From NCBI RefSeq assembly GCF_900497805.2, contig NW_020948739.1, positions 11,915,642 to 11,979,641 of the forward strand: DNA of 64,000 nucleotides, given 5' to 3'. The notes beneath the pieces are model-generated. The model saw only the letters and a program-made list of their open reading frames with translations. It made no database searches and was not told the origin of the DNA. A program made the position numbers and the translations under genes. Source of the stretch: Vombatus ursinus (lineage: Eukaryota > Chordata > Mammalia > Diprotodontia > Vombatidae). Positions 34,700 to 44,272 of the stretch are shown here, one piece after another; position 1 is the first letter of the stretch; each line of letters starts with the position of its first letter.

Positions 34700-34826
34700 T
34701 ATGCAGTTAGGGTTAAGTGACTTGCTCAGGGTCACACAGCTAGTAAGTATCAAGTGTTTGGTCTGAGGCCACATTTGAACTCAGGTCCTCCTGACTTCAG
34801 GGCTGGTGTGCCACCTTGCTGCCCCC
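34700..34826 (-). mobile_element. Marsupial tRNA-derived SINE (WSINE1-type)
   Basis: TTAGGGTTAAGTGACTTGC, GTCACACAGCTAGTAAGTAT, GAACTCAGGTCCTCCTGACT, CCTTGCTGCCCC. Slightly shortened in the head. Confidence 0.9.
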
Positions 34827-35392
34827 AGTTTTCTTAATTCTTTCCGGGGACTCAACCTCAGGGACTCCTCTCTTCCTCCCCAAGCCCCAGCCATGTTGTC
34901 CCAAAAAAGATATTGCTCCCTGCCGTACCTCACTCATGGGGCATGTGCTCACTCCTCCTCTCCCACAGCCATAGCCACAGCATGGGATCCCATCTGGTCA
35001 ACATGCTATGCCTGACTTCTGGAAGTGGGTCCTTCATTCTTCCCTTACTTAGCATCTGCTGTTCATGAGGTGAAATGTCTTGAGGCTGTAAATAATGTGA
35101 AAGTTGAGGTAAAATTTCTTGAGGCCTATTCTGCTTTGCTCAGGGCCCACACTGTTTATTGACTCAGTGGAGCTAACCTGGAGGTTTTAACACTTCATTC
35201 AGACCAAACCTCAGCCCCTGGAGTCTTCTCTGAAGTCCTCTCAATTTGTCCTAGGAGGACAATTGCTTTACCCCTTTATTTTCGCTGCTCCACGTTCATT
35301 TCATGGAGATTTTCTGTCTGTTTGTGGAAGAAATCTGGAGAGTCTTGAAATTTCTGACCTACTCCGCCATCTTCCTGGAATGCCACTTCATC

Positions 35393-35497
35393 TTCTTTTA
35401 ATCATTTAAAAACATTGTTCTAAGAAGGGATCTGCCAGTGTCACCAGACGATACAATGGGTCTAGGACACACACAAAAAAGTTAAGAACCCCTGCTT
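35393..35497 (+). mobile_element. hAT-like family A copy 3, right part
   Basis: TTTAATCATTTAAAAACATT, CTAAGAAGGGATCTGCCAGT and the terminal AAAAGTTAAGAACCCCTGC, the reverse of the CAGGGGCTCTTAAC end at 22590. Together with 24545-24592 it is one element opened by the antisense L1. Confidence 0.7.
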
Positions 35498-35740
35498 TAG
35501 AATGTAAGTTTCAGAGCATCTGAACATCTGAGTTGTTGGAGGAAATGTCCTCATCAACAATTTTTTAACATGCTAATTGCTAAGTGGAATCTATATTAGT
35601 TGATTGGTTTTTTTGGGTTTTGGTTGTCCATGTGATTTCATCAATCTAGAGAGCCCATGCTGAGAAACTTTCTGCCACCCTTGTAAATGGGCTCCTTCTC
35701 TTCAGCTGGACAGCCTTAGAGAGTTGCTTGGGGACAGTGA
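35498..35740. other. Unassigned noncoding DNA
   Basis: No repeat or gene recognised. Confidence 0.4.
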
Positions 35741-35856
35741 CAGGATGAGTGGCTTGCTAAGGGTCATTCAGTCTTTTTGGTGCAATGGCAGTATTTGAAC
35801 CCAAGTCTTCCTGATTCCATGGCCAGCCTGTCATCTGCTCCACCTTGCTGTTTGCA
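35741..35856 (-). mobile_element. MIR-type SINE, reverse orientation
   Basis: GAGTGGCTTGCTAAGGGTCA, GTATTTGAACCCAAGTCTTC, CATCTGCTCCACCTTGCTG. Confidence 0.8.
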
Positions 35857-36289
35857 GTGCTCTGTGATATGGTGCCTGAAACTCTGCCTAATAAAAGTTA
35901 TGCTGCTTGATTTTAGCATCCGAATAGTAAATTTAAAGAGAGCTGAACTAAACAGATGCGGTGTGAAACAGATGTCAGGTGAGAAACATTGTTATGTTGT
36001 GCATTGTGCATTATGTCTTTATATAGCTATCACCTAATGATCATCTATGATGAATAAAGAACCGCGCATTTAAGTTTTTGTTGTTTTGCTCCCCAGTAAT
36101 CTAGCAGCATTTCTTCCCATTCGGGGATTGTGGATGAAAAACTGGAATGGAATAATGTATTCCACTGCTTGCTAGACAGTGGCCCCTAGTGGCCAATGGG
36201 TGAAGTAAGCATGCTGGCTCTGCAAATTGCCTTAAGGGAGAAAAAGCAGATTGTTATTCTTTTGAAAAATCTAAAAAATAATAATAAAA
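35857..36289. other. Unique noncoding DNA with a CTCF-like motif
   Basis: Repeat-free. Includes the motif at 36180-36195. Confidence 0.4.
36180..36195 (-). promoter_or_regulatory. CTCF-like motif
   Basis: The minus strand reads GGCCACTAGGGGCC, matching CCACYAGRKGGC closely. It faces the plus-strand motif at 6942 (convergent pair, about 29 kb apart). Occupancy is unknown. Confidence 0.4.
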
Positions 36290-36575
36290 AAATCAGCCTT
36301 TCTGGACACCTGATGTGCAATACAAACATGACCAGAGAAGGAACAACATTTGTTGAATTATTGTTAGTTATTGTTTGTTTACGCGGTACATTTTCAAAGG
36401 AGCCTGAAAGGCAGAGATAATTATTTCAATGCCATTTCCATTGCTAATGATTGCTTCAGCTGGATTAAAAATCCTTTAGCCTGAATAGAGAAGCAGCCAC
36501 ACCTGGAGAGATTCATATTCAAAGTAATGTTAAAGATCCATCAATTAACCCCTAATCACAAACATATTATTACTT
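36290..36575. promoter_or_regulatory. Candidate conserved enhancer
   Basis: A repeat-free block with TTGTTTACGCGG (forkhead-like TGTTTAC), GATAATTATTTC, GCTAATGATTGC, an E-box in TTCAGCTGGATTAAAAATCC with GGATTA-type sites, CCATCAATTAACCCC and CCCTAATCACAAAC. A dense mixture of homeodomain, forkhead and E-box sites is typical of vertebrate conserved noncoding elements. Conservation not tested. Confidence 0.42.
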
Positions 36576-36584
36576 GGCTTATGT

Positions 36585-36842
36585 TAGTTGTTTCACTCTT
36601 GTCGGACTCTTCATCATCCTACCTTTTTTGGGGGGCAGCATTTTTTTGACAAAGATACTGGAGCAGTTTGCCATTCTCTTCTTCAGCTCATTTTACAGGC
36701 GAGGAAACTAAGGCAAACAGGGGTAAGCGAATTGCTCAGTCACACAGCTAGTAAGTTTGTCTGAGGCTGGATTTGAACTCATGAAAATAAGTCTTCCTGA
36801 TTGCAAGTCCAGTACTCTATCCACTGCACTACTTAGTTACCA
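36585..36842 (-). mobile_element. SINE of the CAA-tail type, reverse orientation
   Basis: GTTAGTTGTTTCACTCTTGT, GACAAAGATACTGGAGCAGT, TTGCCATTCTCTTCTTCAGC, GATTTGAACTCATGAAAATA, CTATCCACTGCACTACTTAG. Nearly full length. Confidence 0.88.
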
Positions 36843-37053
36843 CTTAGCTTATTACTAGCAATCAAATGTTTAAACCCTGAAAATTACCCCATCACAATTC
36901 AAGACTCTGGAATATAGGAGATAATAAAGAAATGAGATGCCCCTTACTAATAATGCTGCACTGACCCTTCTCCTGCCCTGAATGAGGTGTGAGGAATTCC
37001 TTGAATAGAATATTCTCCAAAGGATCAAAAATGGAACCCCTTCAGGACCAGCC

Positions 37054-37198
37054 TTTTTTTTTTTTTATTTGCTAGGCAATGGGGTTAAGTGACTTGCACA
37101 GGGTCACACAGCTAGTAAGTGTCAAAGGCCAGATTTGAGCTCAGGTCCTCCTGACTCCAGGGCCAGTGCTCTATCCACTACACCACCTAGGTGCCTCA
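37054..37198 (-). mobile_element. Marsupial tRNA-derived SINE (WSINE1-type), with target duplication
   Basis: A T-run, then GGGGTTAAGTGACTTGC, GAGCTCAGGTCCTCCTGACT and CTATCCACTACACCACCTAG. Flanks GGACCAGCCTT (about 37040) and GGGCCAGCCTT (about 37201) form a target duplication with one mismatch. Confidence 0.93.
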
Positions 37199-37317
37199 AA
37201 GGGCCAGCCTTCTTTGAGAAACAATCTCCAAATGGTTTTTTTCCACAGGACCCTTGTGATATTAATATACTTGAAGGCATATAAGATTGTAGCAAAACAG
37301 TGGTAGAAACCAGACTA

Positions 37318-37350
37318 TCACAGTTGGAAGGGACCTCTAAGATCATCTAG
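37318..37350 (-). mobile_element. MIR fragment
   Basis: AGTTGGAAGGGACCTCTAAG and ATCATCTAGAC, the familiar reversed MIR 3' end, cut off by the adjoining hAT element. Confidence 0.65.
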
Positions 37351-37351
37351 A

Positions 37352-37752
37352 CTAGTGGTTCTCAAAGTGTGACCCATAGATCCCTTGAGACCCTTTCTGG
37401 GGGTCCAAAAAGTCAAAACTGTTTTCATAACGTTAACATGCTTTAGTGTCTAATCTGGTAAATGTTTAAAAAATGGCTCTCCAAGAAAAAAAATGTACCT
37501 GCTACATACTTTTAGGTTTAATCTACATTATTAACATTTTCTTTGTCATTTTCTTAAGTCTAGACAATCAATAAAACAAAAAATCAAGCCTTGATTTGTA
37601 GCATTTGCAGGTTTCTGAGGTGGAAATGCTCCCACTGAAAATTAATAACCAACTCTTTTGAGTCAGTTTAAGCTGGCTCCAGCACACCCCTGAATCATGT
37701 AACTCACGTAAACAAACATTATTTTTTGGGGTGGTCCTCACTAATTGTTAAG
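37352..37752 (+). mobile_element. hAT-type non-autonomous transposon (family B copy 1)
   Basis: It starts TAGTGGTTCTCAAAGTGTGA with GAGACCCTTTCTGGGGGTCC and CAAAACTGTTTTCATAA. Interior: TTAACATTTTCTTTGTCATT and TTGTAGCATTTGCAGG. Near the end: GGGGTGGTCCTCACTAATTG. The right terminus is replaced by a TG repeat. The interior recurs at 55090-55315. Resembles mammalian hAT-Tip100/Charlie MITEs; exact name uncertain. Confidence 0.7.
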
Positions 37753-37756
37753 AATA

Positions 37757-37815
37757 TGTATGTGTGTGTTTGTGTGTTTGTGTGTGTGTGTGTGTGTATG
37801 TGTGTGTGTTTGTGA
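37757..37815. repeat. (TG)n microsatellite
   Basis: TG units with TTTG variants. Confidence 0.95.
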
Positions 37816-37971
37816 ATATATGGAAAGTAATAAGGAACTAGAAATGTGATTTTATTAGTATATAAAGAATTCTCTGGATGAGGAAACTCTCTTCACCAAT
37901 GCAGGTCAGTCACTTCTAATTGTTACACTAAGTGTCAGAGGTATTATATAAAGCCAGGTCTCTTTTGGTGC

Positions 37972-38066
37972 CAAAAAAATTGCCTAAAGCACTGAGGTTA
38001 AGTGGCTTTTCTGGGGTCACACAGCCAGTTTGTCTCAGAGATGGAGCTTGAACCTATGGTGTCCTG
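37972..38066 (-). mobile_element. MIR-type SINE fragment, reverse orientation
   Basis: CACTGAGGTTAAGTGGCTTT, GGGGTCACACAGCCAGTTTG, GAGCTTGAACCTATGGTGTC. Confidence 0.8.
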
Positions 38067-38076
38067 GTCCTGAATA

Positions 38077-38098
38077 ACACACACGCGCACACACACAT

Positions 38099-38134
<36 letters not shown>

Positions 38135-38140
38135 ACACAG
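38077..38140. repeat. (CA)n microsatellite
   Basis: CA repeats with CGCA and ATGCA variants. Confidence 0.95.
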
Positions 38141-38690
38141 CCAAATACAGTCAGTTCTGCTTTAACAAGACATGTACATTAACTAAAAGCATGGAGTTAT
38201 ACAAAATCACTCAATAAAACAAAAGGATTTATGGGGGAAAAGAGGGGGTCAGGGGCACAACACTCAAAAACTTCATCAGTGACACACAAAAAAAAATAGA
38301 GATCTAATAATAAGAGTAGCCAAAAAGTCAATACATAAATACTACAATAAATAGTGGTGCATTGGTGCCTGGACTAGAAAAGTCTCTTGATCTTTGGGTA
38401 GGTGCAATTCTGCAACTCTGGGCCTTGGGGCATGGGTGGCCAAGAGACTCTACTGTAGAGGAATGGGTGACAGTATGGACCAAACCAGCCCTCTTTGGCC
38501 CCTATCTCCTATTGTACCAGAAGGTATACAATCAATATGGTACTTTACTTTGACAAAACCTTGAAGTTTGCTTGTGGAACAATTGTAGCTTGTGAATAAT
38601 TGTGAAGTGGCAGTTTGCTGCTTCTTCATACATTTGTATCAATTGTGTTTTCAAAATGCTATAGCAGAACTTACTGACTAGAGATTTGTC
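38141..38690. other. Unassigned noncoding DNA
   Basis: No recognisable repeat. The 63-codon frame at 38362-38553 has no domain. Confidence 0.45.
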
Positions 38691-38930
38691 TCCATTTACA
38701 GATAGGGAAATCGATCCTCCAAATGGTTGTGATTTATACATGGTTACACAACAAGTGTCAGAAGCCAAGTGAAGCCAAGTGTGTCATTGCCAAATGCAGT
38801 TTTCCTTCCAATCCATCATTCTTCATTTGACTGAATTGAAGAGTAGGGGTGACCTAGCTTTCTGAGTGTCACACACTCAAGGAGTGACAGAATTGAGACT
38901 CCAACTCAAGTCTTCTGATGTCAACTCAGC
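38691..38930 (-). mobile_element. MIR fragments, reverse orientation
   Basis: TTTACAGATAGGGAAATCGA with ACACAACAAGTGTCAGAAGC (38695-38770), then GTGACCTAGCTTTCTGAGTG and CTCCAACTCAAGTCTTCTGA (38848-38930). Two diverged pieces. Confidence 0.6.
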
Positions 38931-38934
38931 ATAT

Positions 38935-39290
38935 TTTTTTAAAATCAATAATTAGTATTTTATTTTCTTCCAGTTCCATGTAAAAACAATTATAAACATT
39001 TGTCTTTAAAATTTTCAAGTTCCAAATTCTTTCCCTCCCTCTCAGCCCCCTTCATTGAGAAGGCAATTTGACATAGATTATACATGCTTAGTTATGCAAA
39101 AGATATTTCCATATCAGTCATGTTATAAAAGAAAATACAGACAAAAATACCCCAAGGAAAAAAAAAGAAAGTAAAAAAAAAGATGCTTTGATCTATATTT
39201 GGACCCCATCAGTTCTTTCTCTGGGGATGGAAAGTATTTTTCATCATAAATTCTTCAGAGTTTTCTTGGATCATTGTATTGATGAGAATA
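38935..39290 (-). mobile_element. L1 LINE 3' end, antisense
   Basis: A 5'-truncated L1: GTATTTTATTTTCTTCCAG, CAAGTTCCAAATTCTTTCCC, ATTTCCATATCAGTCATGTT, CATCAGTTCTTTCTCTGGGG. It gives the uninterrupted L1 3' UTR order, showing that the 110-bp block at 13223 is foreign to the L1. Confidence 0.88.
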
Positions 39291-39384
39291 TCAGTGCACT
39301 TTTTCAATGAAAACCTTTTGCCCCTCTTATTTAACTTCATAAATAATCAGGACATATAATTTTAATGGTTTCTCTTAGATCTTC

Positions 39385-39590
39385 AGATCCTCAAAAACCT
39401 AGGTTCTAATCCCATCTCTGCTATTTTCCATGATCTTGTGTTAATCCAATTCACAGACTTTTTGAATTTAAAGGGACCTCAGAAATCATCTAATTCATCC
39501 TATGTATGTATGCATGTATATGAGAAAACCAAATTTCAGAGAGACAGTGACTTACTTGAGGTCCTACAACTAAGTCCTTCTTTTCCATAT
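39385..39590. mobile_element. MIR fragments
   Basis: A plus-sense piece (CCTAGGTTCTAATCCCATCT) and a minus-sense piece (TTTAAAGGGACCTCAGAAAT, GACAGTGACTTACTTGAGGT) adjoin. Diverged. Confidence 0.55.
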
Positions 39591-39779
39591 GCTTCCCTTC
39601 ACTCACTACACTTTCCAACCAAATTGGCCCCATTAGCTATTCTCCAGATTTGAAATTCCATCTCCATGTTTTCATGTCCCCTATATCTAGACTGGACTTC
39701 TTTCTGATGCAGGTCTTTTAAAATTTTTACCTGCCCTGAAGACTCATAGCTGGTGAACATTGACTTAATTTGTAGCCTT

Positions 39780-40560
39780 TATTGAGATTGGGTCCTTGGT
39801 CTTCTCTTTCTTCCCTATACATTCTTCTTTGTTAATCTCATTTACATCTCTGTGTTGATGGTTCATAGCTCTGTCTTTCAGAGCCCTGCCCTCTCTCCTT
39901 GTTTCAGATGTACATTGCCATCTATTCTGGGAATATCTCTATCTGGATGTCCAAGTGTCAATTCAAACTCAACATATTGAAAACTATGCTTATTTCTCCC
40001 TTATATCTGATCTTTAGTTCCACTTTTTCTATAATCTCATTTACTCAGTCTTCCATTTTTGAAACCTTTCTATTGTCTTTCACTCTTCCCTTTTATTCAT
40101 CTTTTTATCAAATTGGCTTCCCAGTCCTCTTCTTCACACAATCTCTATTACCAGTCAATCAATAAAAGATTTATTAAGCACCTCCTATGTGCCTGTTCTA
40201 TTCCCAGTGCTTCCACCTTGGTGCAGGCTTTCAAGTTCTCTTTTCTCTATTGTTCACATTGTTGCCACATATCACTTCTGTTCTAAGTGTTGTTCAATGA
40301 CTCCTTATTATCAAATGAGATAATATTTGTAAAAAGTGCTTAGTACACAATAGAAATATATAAATGCTTATTGCTTTCTCTTCCCACCTTCTTTATCGAC
40401 AAGTAAGTAAAATTCTAATTCCTCAGTGTGATATTTAAAGTCCATCATAATTTGAAACTACTGTATCTTTCCAGTCTTCTCTGTTCTTCTGTTTCTCCAT
40501 GCATTCCCTACTTCAGTCAAACTGGACCATTCCTTGTCTCAATGCTTTCTTTTAACAAAT
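39780..40560 (+). mobile_element. L2 LINE, part 1 (split by L1 derivative)
   Basis: L2 ORF2/3' region: AGATGTACATTGCCATCTAT, CTGGATGTCCAAGTGTCAAT, CAAACTCAACATATTGAAAA, then CCAGTCTTCTCTGTTCTTCT near 40475. A short ancient-repeat-like piece (TTATTAAGCACCTCCTATGT) interrupts it near 40165-40380. It resumes at 43741. Confidence 0.75.
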
Positions 40561-41431
40561 ATATTTTTTGGGGGGGAGGGGAGTCCTGAACCAAGATGGC
40601 AGAGTAAAAGAAGTGCCTTGCTTGAGTTCTCCCCCAAAGCCCTCCAAATACCTGTAAAAATGACTCCAAACAAATTCTAGAGCAGCAGAACCCACAAAAA
40701 GACAGTGAAACAAATTTCCAGCCTAAGACAACCTGGATGGTTGACAGGAAAGGTCTGTTACACCAGGCTGGGAGAGGAGCACAGTTCAACGTGAGCTGTA
40801 CAGGCAAAAACCAGGCCTCAGCAAACGTGGAGCAGGTCTCAGGGGACTGAATCACTAGCAGTTGTAGTGGTTTTCAGACTTCTCAACCCACAAAAGCCAA
40901 AGGCAACTTAGAAGGTCAGTAGGAAAGGTCTGTCTGTGAGAGAGGAGCTCAGTCCAGCCCCAGTCCTGGTGCAGCCCCGGGGTGGTGGCTGCTTCCAGAG
41001 CTCTCATCTTCCAGACAGAGGAGGGATCTAGTGACTGATCAGAGGGGGATTGCAGGGATCTCTTTGCTGGTGCTGAGGCAGGTTTCTCTTGCTTTGCCCG
41101 TGCTTGGATATGAGTTGCAGTCCTGGGTGGCGGTCCTAGGGCAAAGGGGAGCGCTGATGTAGTGAAACTTGTGGTGGAGGTGGAGAGGGAATTCTCCTCA
41201 CAGTTTCAAGGCAGAAAACAGTGCTTGTGGTCACTCATAGACCAAAGTGCAGGCTAGGAAAGGAGTAAACACCTCATCTTTGATCATACCATCTTGGAAG
41301 AACTGCAAATTTACAGGTGTCTAGAAGTATCTCTGAAAACAGCTGCACAAAACTCCTGAAACTTGGGACAGTACATTCTCCACACTGAAAGCAGACCATC
41401 TACCTTAACAAAGAGTTTAAAAGTCAAGTAA

Positions 41432-42504
41432 TTGTCTAGGAACATGAACAAACAGCACAAAAACAAAACAAAACAAAACAAAAAAATTCAGACCATAGAA
41501 TCTTACTTTGGTGACAAAGAAGATCAAAACATACAACCAGAAGCAAACAACAAAGTCAAAGCTCCTACATCCAAAGCCTCCAAGAAAAATATGAATTGGA
41601 CCCCGGCCTTGGAAGAGCTCAAAAAGGATTTTGAGAAGCAAGTAAGAGAAGTAGAGGAAAAACTGGGAAGAGAGATGAGAGTGATGCAAGAAAATCATGA
41701 AAAACAAGTGAACAGCTTGCTAAAGGAGACACAAAGAAATATGGAAGAAAATAACACCTTAAAAAATAGATTGACTCAAATGGCAAAAGAGGTCCAAAAA
41801 GCTAATGAGGAGAAGAATGCCTTAAAAAATAGAATTGTCCAAATGGAAAAGGAAGTCTAAAAGCTCACTGAAGATAATACTTCCTTAAAAATTAGAATGG
41901 AGCAAATGGAAGCTAATGAAATTATGAGAAATCAAGACACTGTAAAACAAAACCAAAAGAATGAAAAAATAGAAGATAATGTGAAATATCTCATTGGAAA
42001 AACAACTGATCTGGAAAACAGATCCAGGAGAGAAAATTTAAAAATTATTGGACTACCTGAAAGCCATGATCAAAAAAAGAGCCTAGACATCATCTTTCAA
42101 GAAATTATCAAGGAAAATGGCCCTGATATTCTAGAATCAGAGGGTAAAATAGAAATGGAAAGAATCCACCAATCACCTCCTGAAAGAGATCCCCAAAGAA
42201 AAACTCTTAGAAATATTGTAGCCAAATTCCAGAGTTCCCAGCTCAAGGAGAAAATATTGCAGGCAGCCAGAAAGAACCAATTCAAGTATTGTGGAAACAC
42301 AATCAGGATAACACAAGATTTAGCAGCTTCTACATTAAGGGACCAGAGGACTTCAAATATGGTCTTCTGGAGGTCAAAGGAGCTAGAATTAAAAACAAGA
42401 ATCGTATAATCCTTCAGGTGAAAAAATGGACATTGAGTGAAATAGAGGCCTTTCATGCATTCTTGATGAAAGGACCAGAGCTGAATAGAAAATTTGATTT
42501 TTAA
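41432..42504 (+). pseudogene. L1/HAL1 ORF1, almost intact
   Basis: The frame is open from 41432 to 42409 apart from one TAA at 41858-41860, where related copies have CAA or similar (a C-to-T change would do). Domains: N-terminal QTIESYFGDKEDQN, coiled coil NRLTQMAKEVQKANEEKNAL, RRM NRSRRENLKIIGLPE, C-terminal domain NIVAKFQSSQLKEKILQAAR and IRITQDLAASTLRDQR. Near the end a shift moves the true C-terminus (ELNRKFDF, to 42504) to another frame. The best-preserved protein relic in the window. ORF1 protein binds RNA as a trimeric chaperone. Confidence 0.9.
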
Positions 42505-42654
42505 ATACAAGACTCAAGAGAAGCATGAAAAGGTAAACAGGAAAGAGAAATCAAAAGAGACTTATTAAAGTTGAACTGTTTACATTCTTACATGGAAAGA
42601 TGATATGTGTAACTCATGAGACCTTTCTCAGTATTAGGATAGTTGGAGGGGAAA

Positions 42655-42655
42655 A

Positions 42656-42687
<32 letters not shown>

Positions 42688-42722
42688 TATGTGCATACGT
42701 GTGTGTGTGTGTTTATGTGTAA
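42655..42722. repeat. (GT)n microsatellite
   Basis: GT units with GTAAGTATGTGC interruption, in the inter-ORF region of the L1 derivative. Confidence 0.95.
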
Positions 42723-42959
42723 ACAGAGGGCTCAGGGTGAGTCGAAGATGAAGGGATGATGTCTAAAAAATAAAATTAAGTGGTGAGAGTGGATTAAACT
42801 GGGAGAAGGAGAAAGGGAGAGGTATAATGGGGTAAATTATCTGACATAAAATGGAAAGAAAAAGCTTTTAGAGAGGAGGGGAAGTGGGGGAAGGTGAGAG
42901 GGAATGAGTGAATCTTACTCTCATCAGATTTGGATTAAGGAGGGAATAACATACACACT

Positions 42960-43452
42960 CAATTGGGTATAGAAATCTATCTTACCCTACAGGAAAATAG
43001 GGGGGAAGGGGATAAGAGAGGGAGGGGATGATAGAAAAGAGGGCAGATGTGGAGAAGGGTAATCAGAAGCAAACACTTTTGAAGAGGGAGAGGGTCAAAG
43101 GAGAGAATAGGATAAACCGGGAGGGATGGGATAGAATGAAGGGAAATATCATTAGTCTTTCACAGCCTGACAATTATGGAGGTGTTTTGCATGACTACAC
43201 ATCTATAACCTGTATCAAGTTGCTTGCCTTCTCAATGAGGGTGGGTGGGGAGGGAGGAAGGGAGAGAATTGGGAACCCAAAGCTTTAACAAATGTTAAAA
43301 ATTGTTTTCACATGCAACTGGGAAATAAGATACATGGGCAATGGGATATAGAAATCTATCCTGCCCTACAGGAAAATAGAAGGGGAAGGGGATAAGAGAA
43401 GGGTGGATGATAGAAGGGAGGACAGATTAGGGGAAGGGGTATTCAGAATGCA
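42960..43452. repeat. Direct duplication of an L1 spacer block around a 3' UTR piece
   Basis: Block 42962-43072 (TATAGAAATCTATCTTACCC, GGGGATAAGAG, GATGATAG, GGCAGAT) is repeated at 43341-43452 with about 85-90% identity. Between them is an L1 3' UTR-like segment (GTGTTTTGCATGACTACAC through GGAACCCAAAGC). The element therefore carries two 3' UTR-like ends. Confidence 0.75.
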
Positions 43453-43559
43453 CGTTATCTTGGGGTGGGGGGAGGGACGAGATAGGGAGAAAATTTGTAA
43501 CTCAAAATCTTGTAGAAGTGAATGTTGAAAACTAAAAAATAAATAAATTAATAAAAAAA

Positions 43560-43731
43560 TTCATTTAACAAAATCTCAGGTTTTCTCTTCTACTTCTCCC
43601 ACCTCCATTGGGAAAAAAAGAGAAACCTCTTGTAATAAATATGTATAATCAAGCAAAATAAATTATTATCTTTTCATGTCCAAATACATGTATAACATGT
43701 TTCATAACTGGTTCTCTGGAATAGTCTCCTG
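43560..43731 (-). mobile_element. L1 3' UTR fragment, antisense
   Basis: GAGAAACCTCTTGTAATAAA, ATAATCAAGCAAAATAAATT and TTTTCATGTCCAAATACATG read as a reversed marsupial L1 3' UTR, tail to tail with the preceding element. Confidence 0.65.
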
Positions 43732-43740
43732 TGCTTTCTT

Positions 43741-44272
43741 GTCACCTTACCTTTGCTCACACTGTACTGTATACTCCTAGAGAATGCCCTCCCACCATTT
43801 CTGTTTATTGACATTCTGCAAATGTCTGTTGCTGTTGGTGCCATTTGACCTGCTACCCCACAGTCTTCAGAACCATTGATCTTCTAATCACTTGGCTGGA
43901 GCTTATGCTCTGAGTTGCTACACACAAAACAGGTGTCTTTGCCTCCATTACTGCCTGGATGCTGAGAGCCAGGGCATTATTGTTCCCTTCTTTGCTTTAC
44001 TTAGTCCAAACAGAATCTACTTTGCCATAGCTCATGCTCATTACCAGTTGTCCTGAGAGTGGTTCTCATATGCTTTAAAGCCCAACACAAATGCCATATC
44101 TTTCAGAAACCTTTCGTGATACTCCCTGCCCCACAGTTGTTGTTTCCTCCATTAGACTGTGAGATTCTCGAGTGGGAACTATCTTTTGTGTCTCTTTGAA
44201 GCCCTAGTGCTTAGCACAGTGTCTGTAACAGTAAGTTCTTAATAAATATTTATTGACTGGCCTCCCTTTGAC
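43741..44272 (+). mobile_element. L2 LINE, part 2
   Basis: GAGAATGCCCTCCCACCATT (43780) continues the L2 of 39780-40560. After an unidentified 43830-44060 block, CCCAACACAAATGCCATATC, GAAACCTTTCGTGATACTCC, GCTTAGCACAGTGTCTGTAA and CTTAATAAATATTTATTG complete the L2 3' end. Confidence 0.8.

Larger units (their letters stand above)
24593..35390 (-). mobile_element. Antisense L1 LINE copy 4, host of a nested L1
   Basis: Read on the minus strand: the 5' end with CCAGGAAGATGGCGGAG (YY1-type motif, 35366-35375) lies at about 35385. The 5' UTR runs to about 34.83 kb and the ORF1 start is at 34.27-34.69 kb. The sense L1 insertion occupies 27.49-34.27 kb. The rest of ORF1 is at about 26.60-27.48 kb, the inter-ORF region at 26.0-26.6 kb, then a deletion of most of ORF2, the ORF2 C-terminus (about 24.9-25.93 kb) and the 3' UTR. 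A SINE sits in each half (27020-27181, 34700-34826). Confidence 0.85.
40574..43558 (+). mobile_element. HAL1-like L1 derivative: 5' UTR, ORF1, 3' UTR, no ORF2 (L1 copy 3)
   Basis: The 5' end has GAACCAAGATGGCAG (YY1-type motif 40591-40600). A 5' UTR of about 850 bp, ORF1 at 41432-42504, an inter-ORF purine-rich region and an L1 3' UTR end (AAAAAATAAATAAATTAAT, about 43535-43555) follow in under 3 kb, with nothing of ORF2 recognised. Placental and marsupial HAL1 elements have this ORF1-only design. Whether this is a bred family or a one-off deletion needs other copies. TGCTTTCTT at 40543 and 43732 may be the target duplication of the whole insert. Confidence 0.75.

Noticed and set aside
40517-40855. 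112-codon minus-strand open frame
   Set aside because: Antisense to the 5' UTR of the L1 derivative. No domain.
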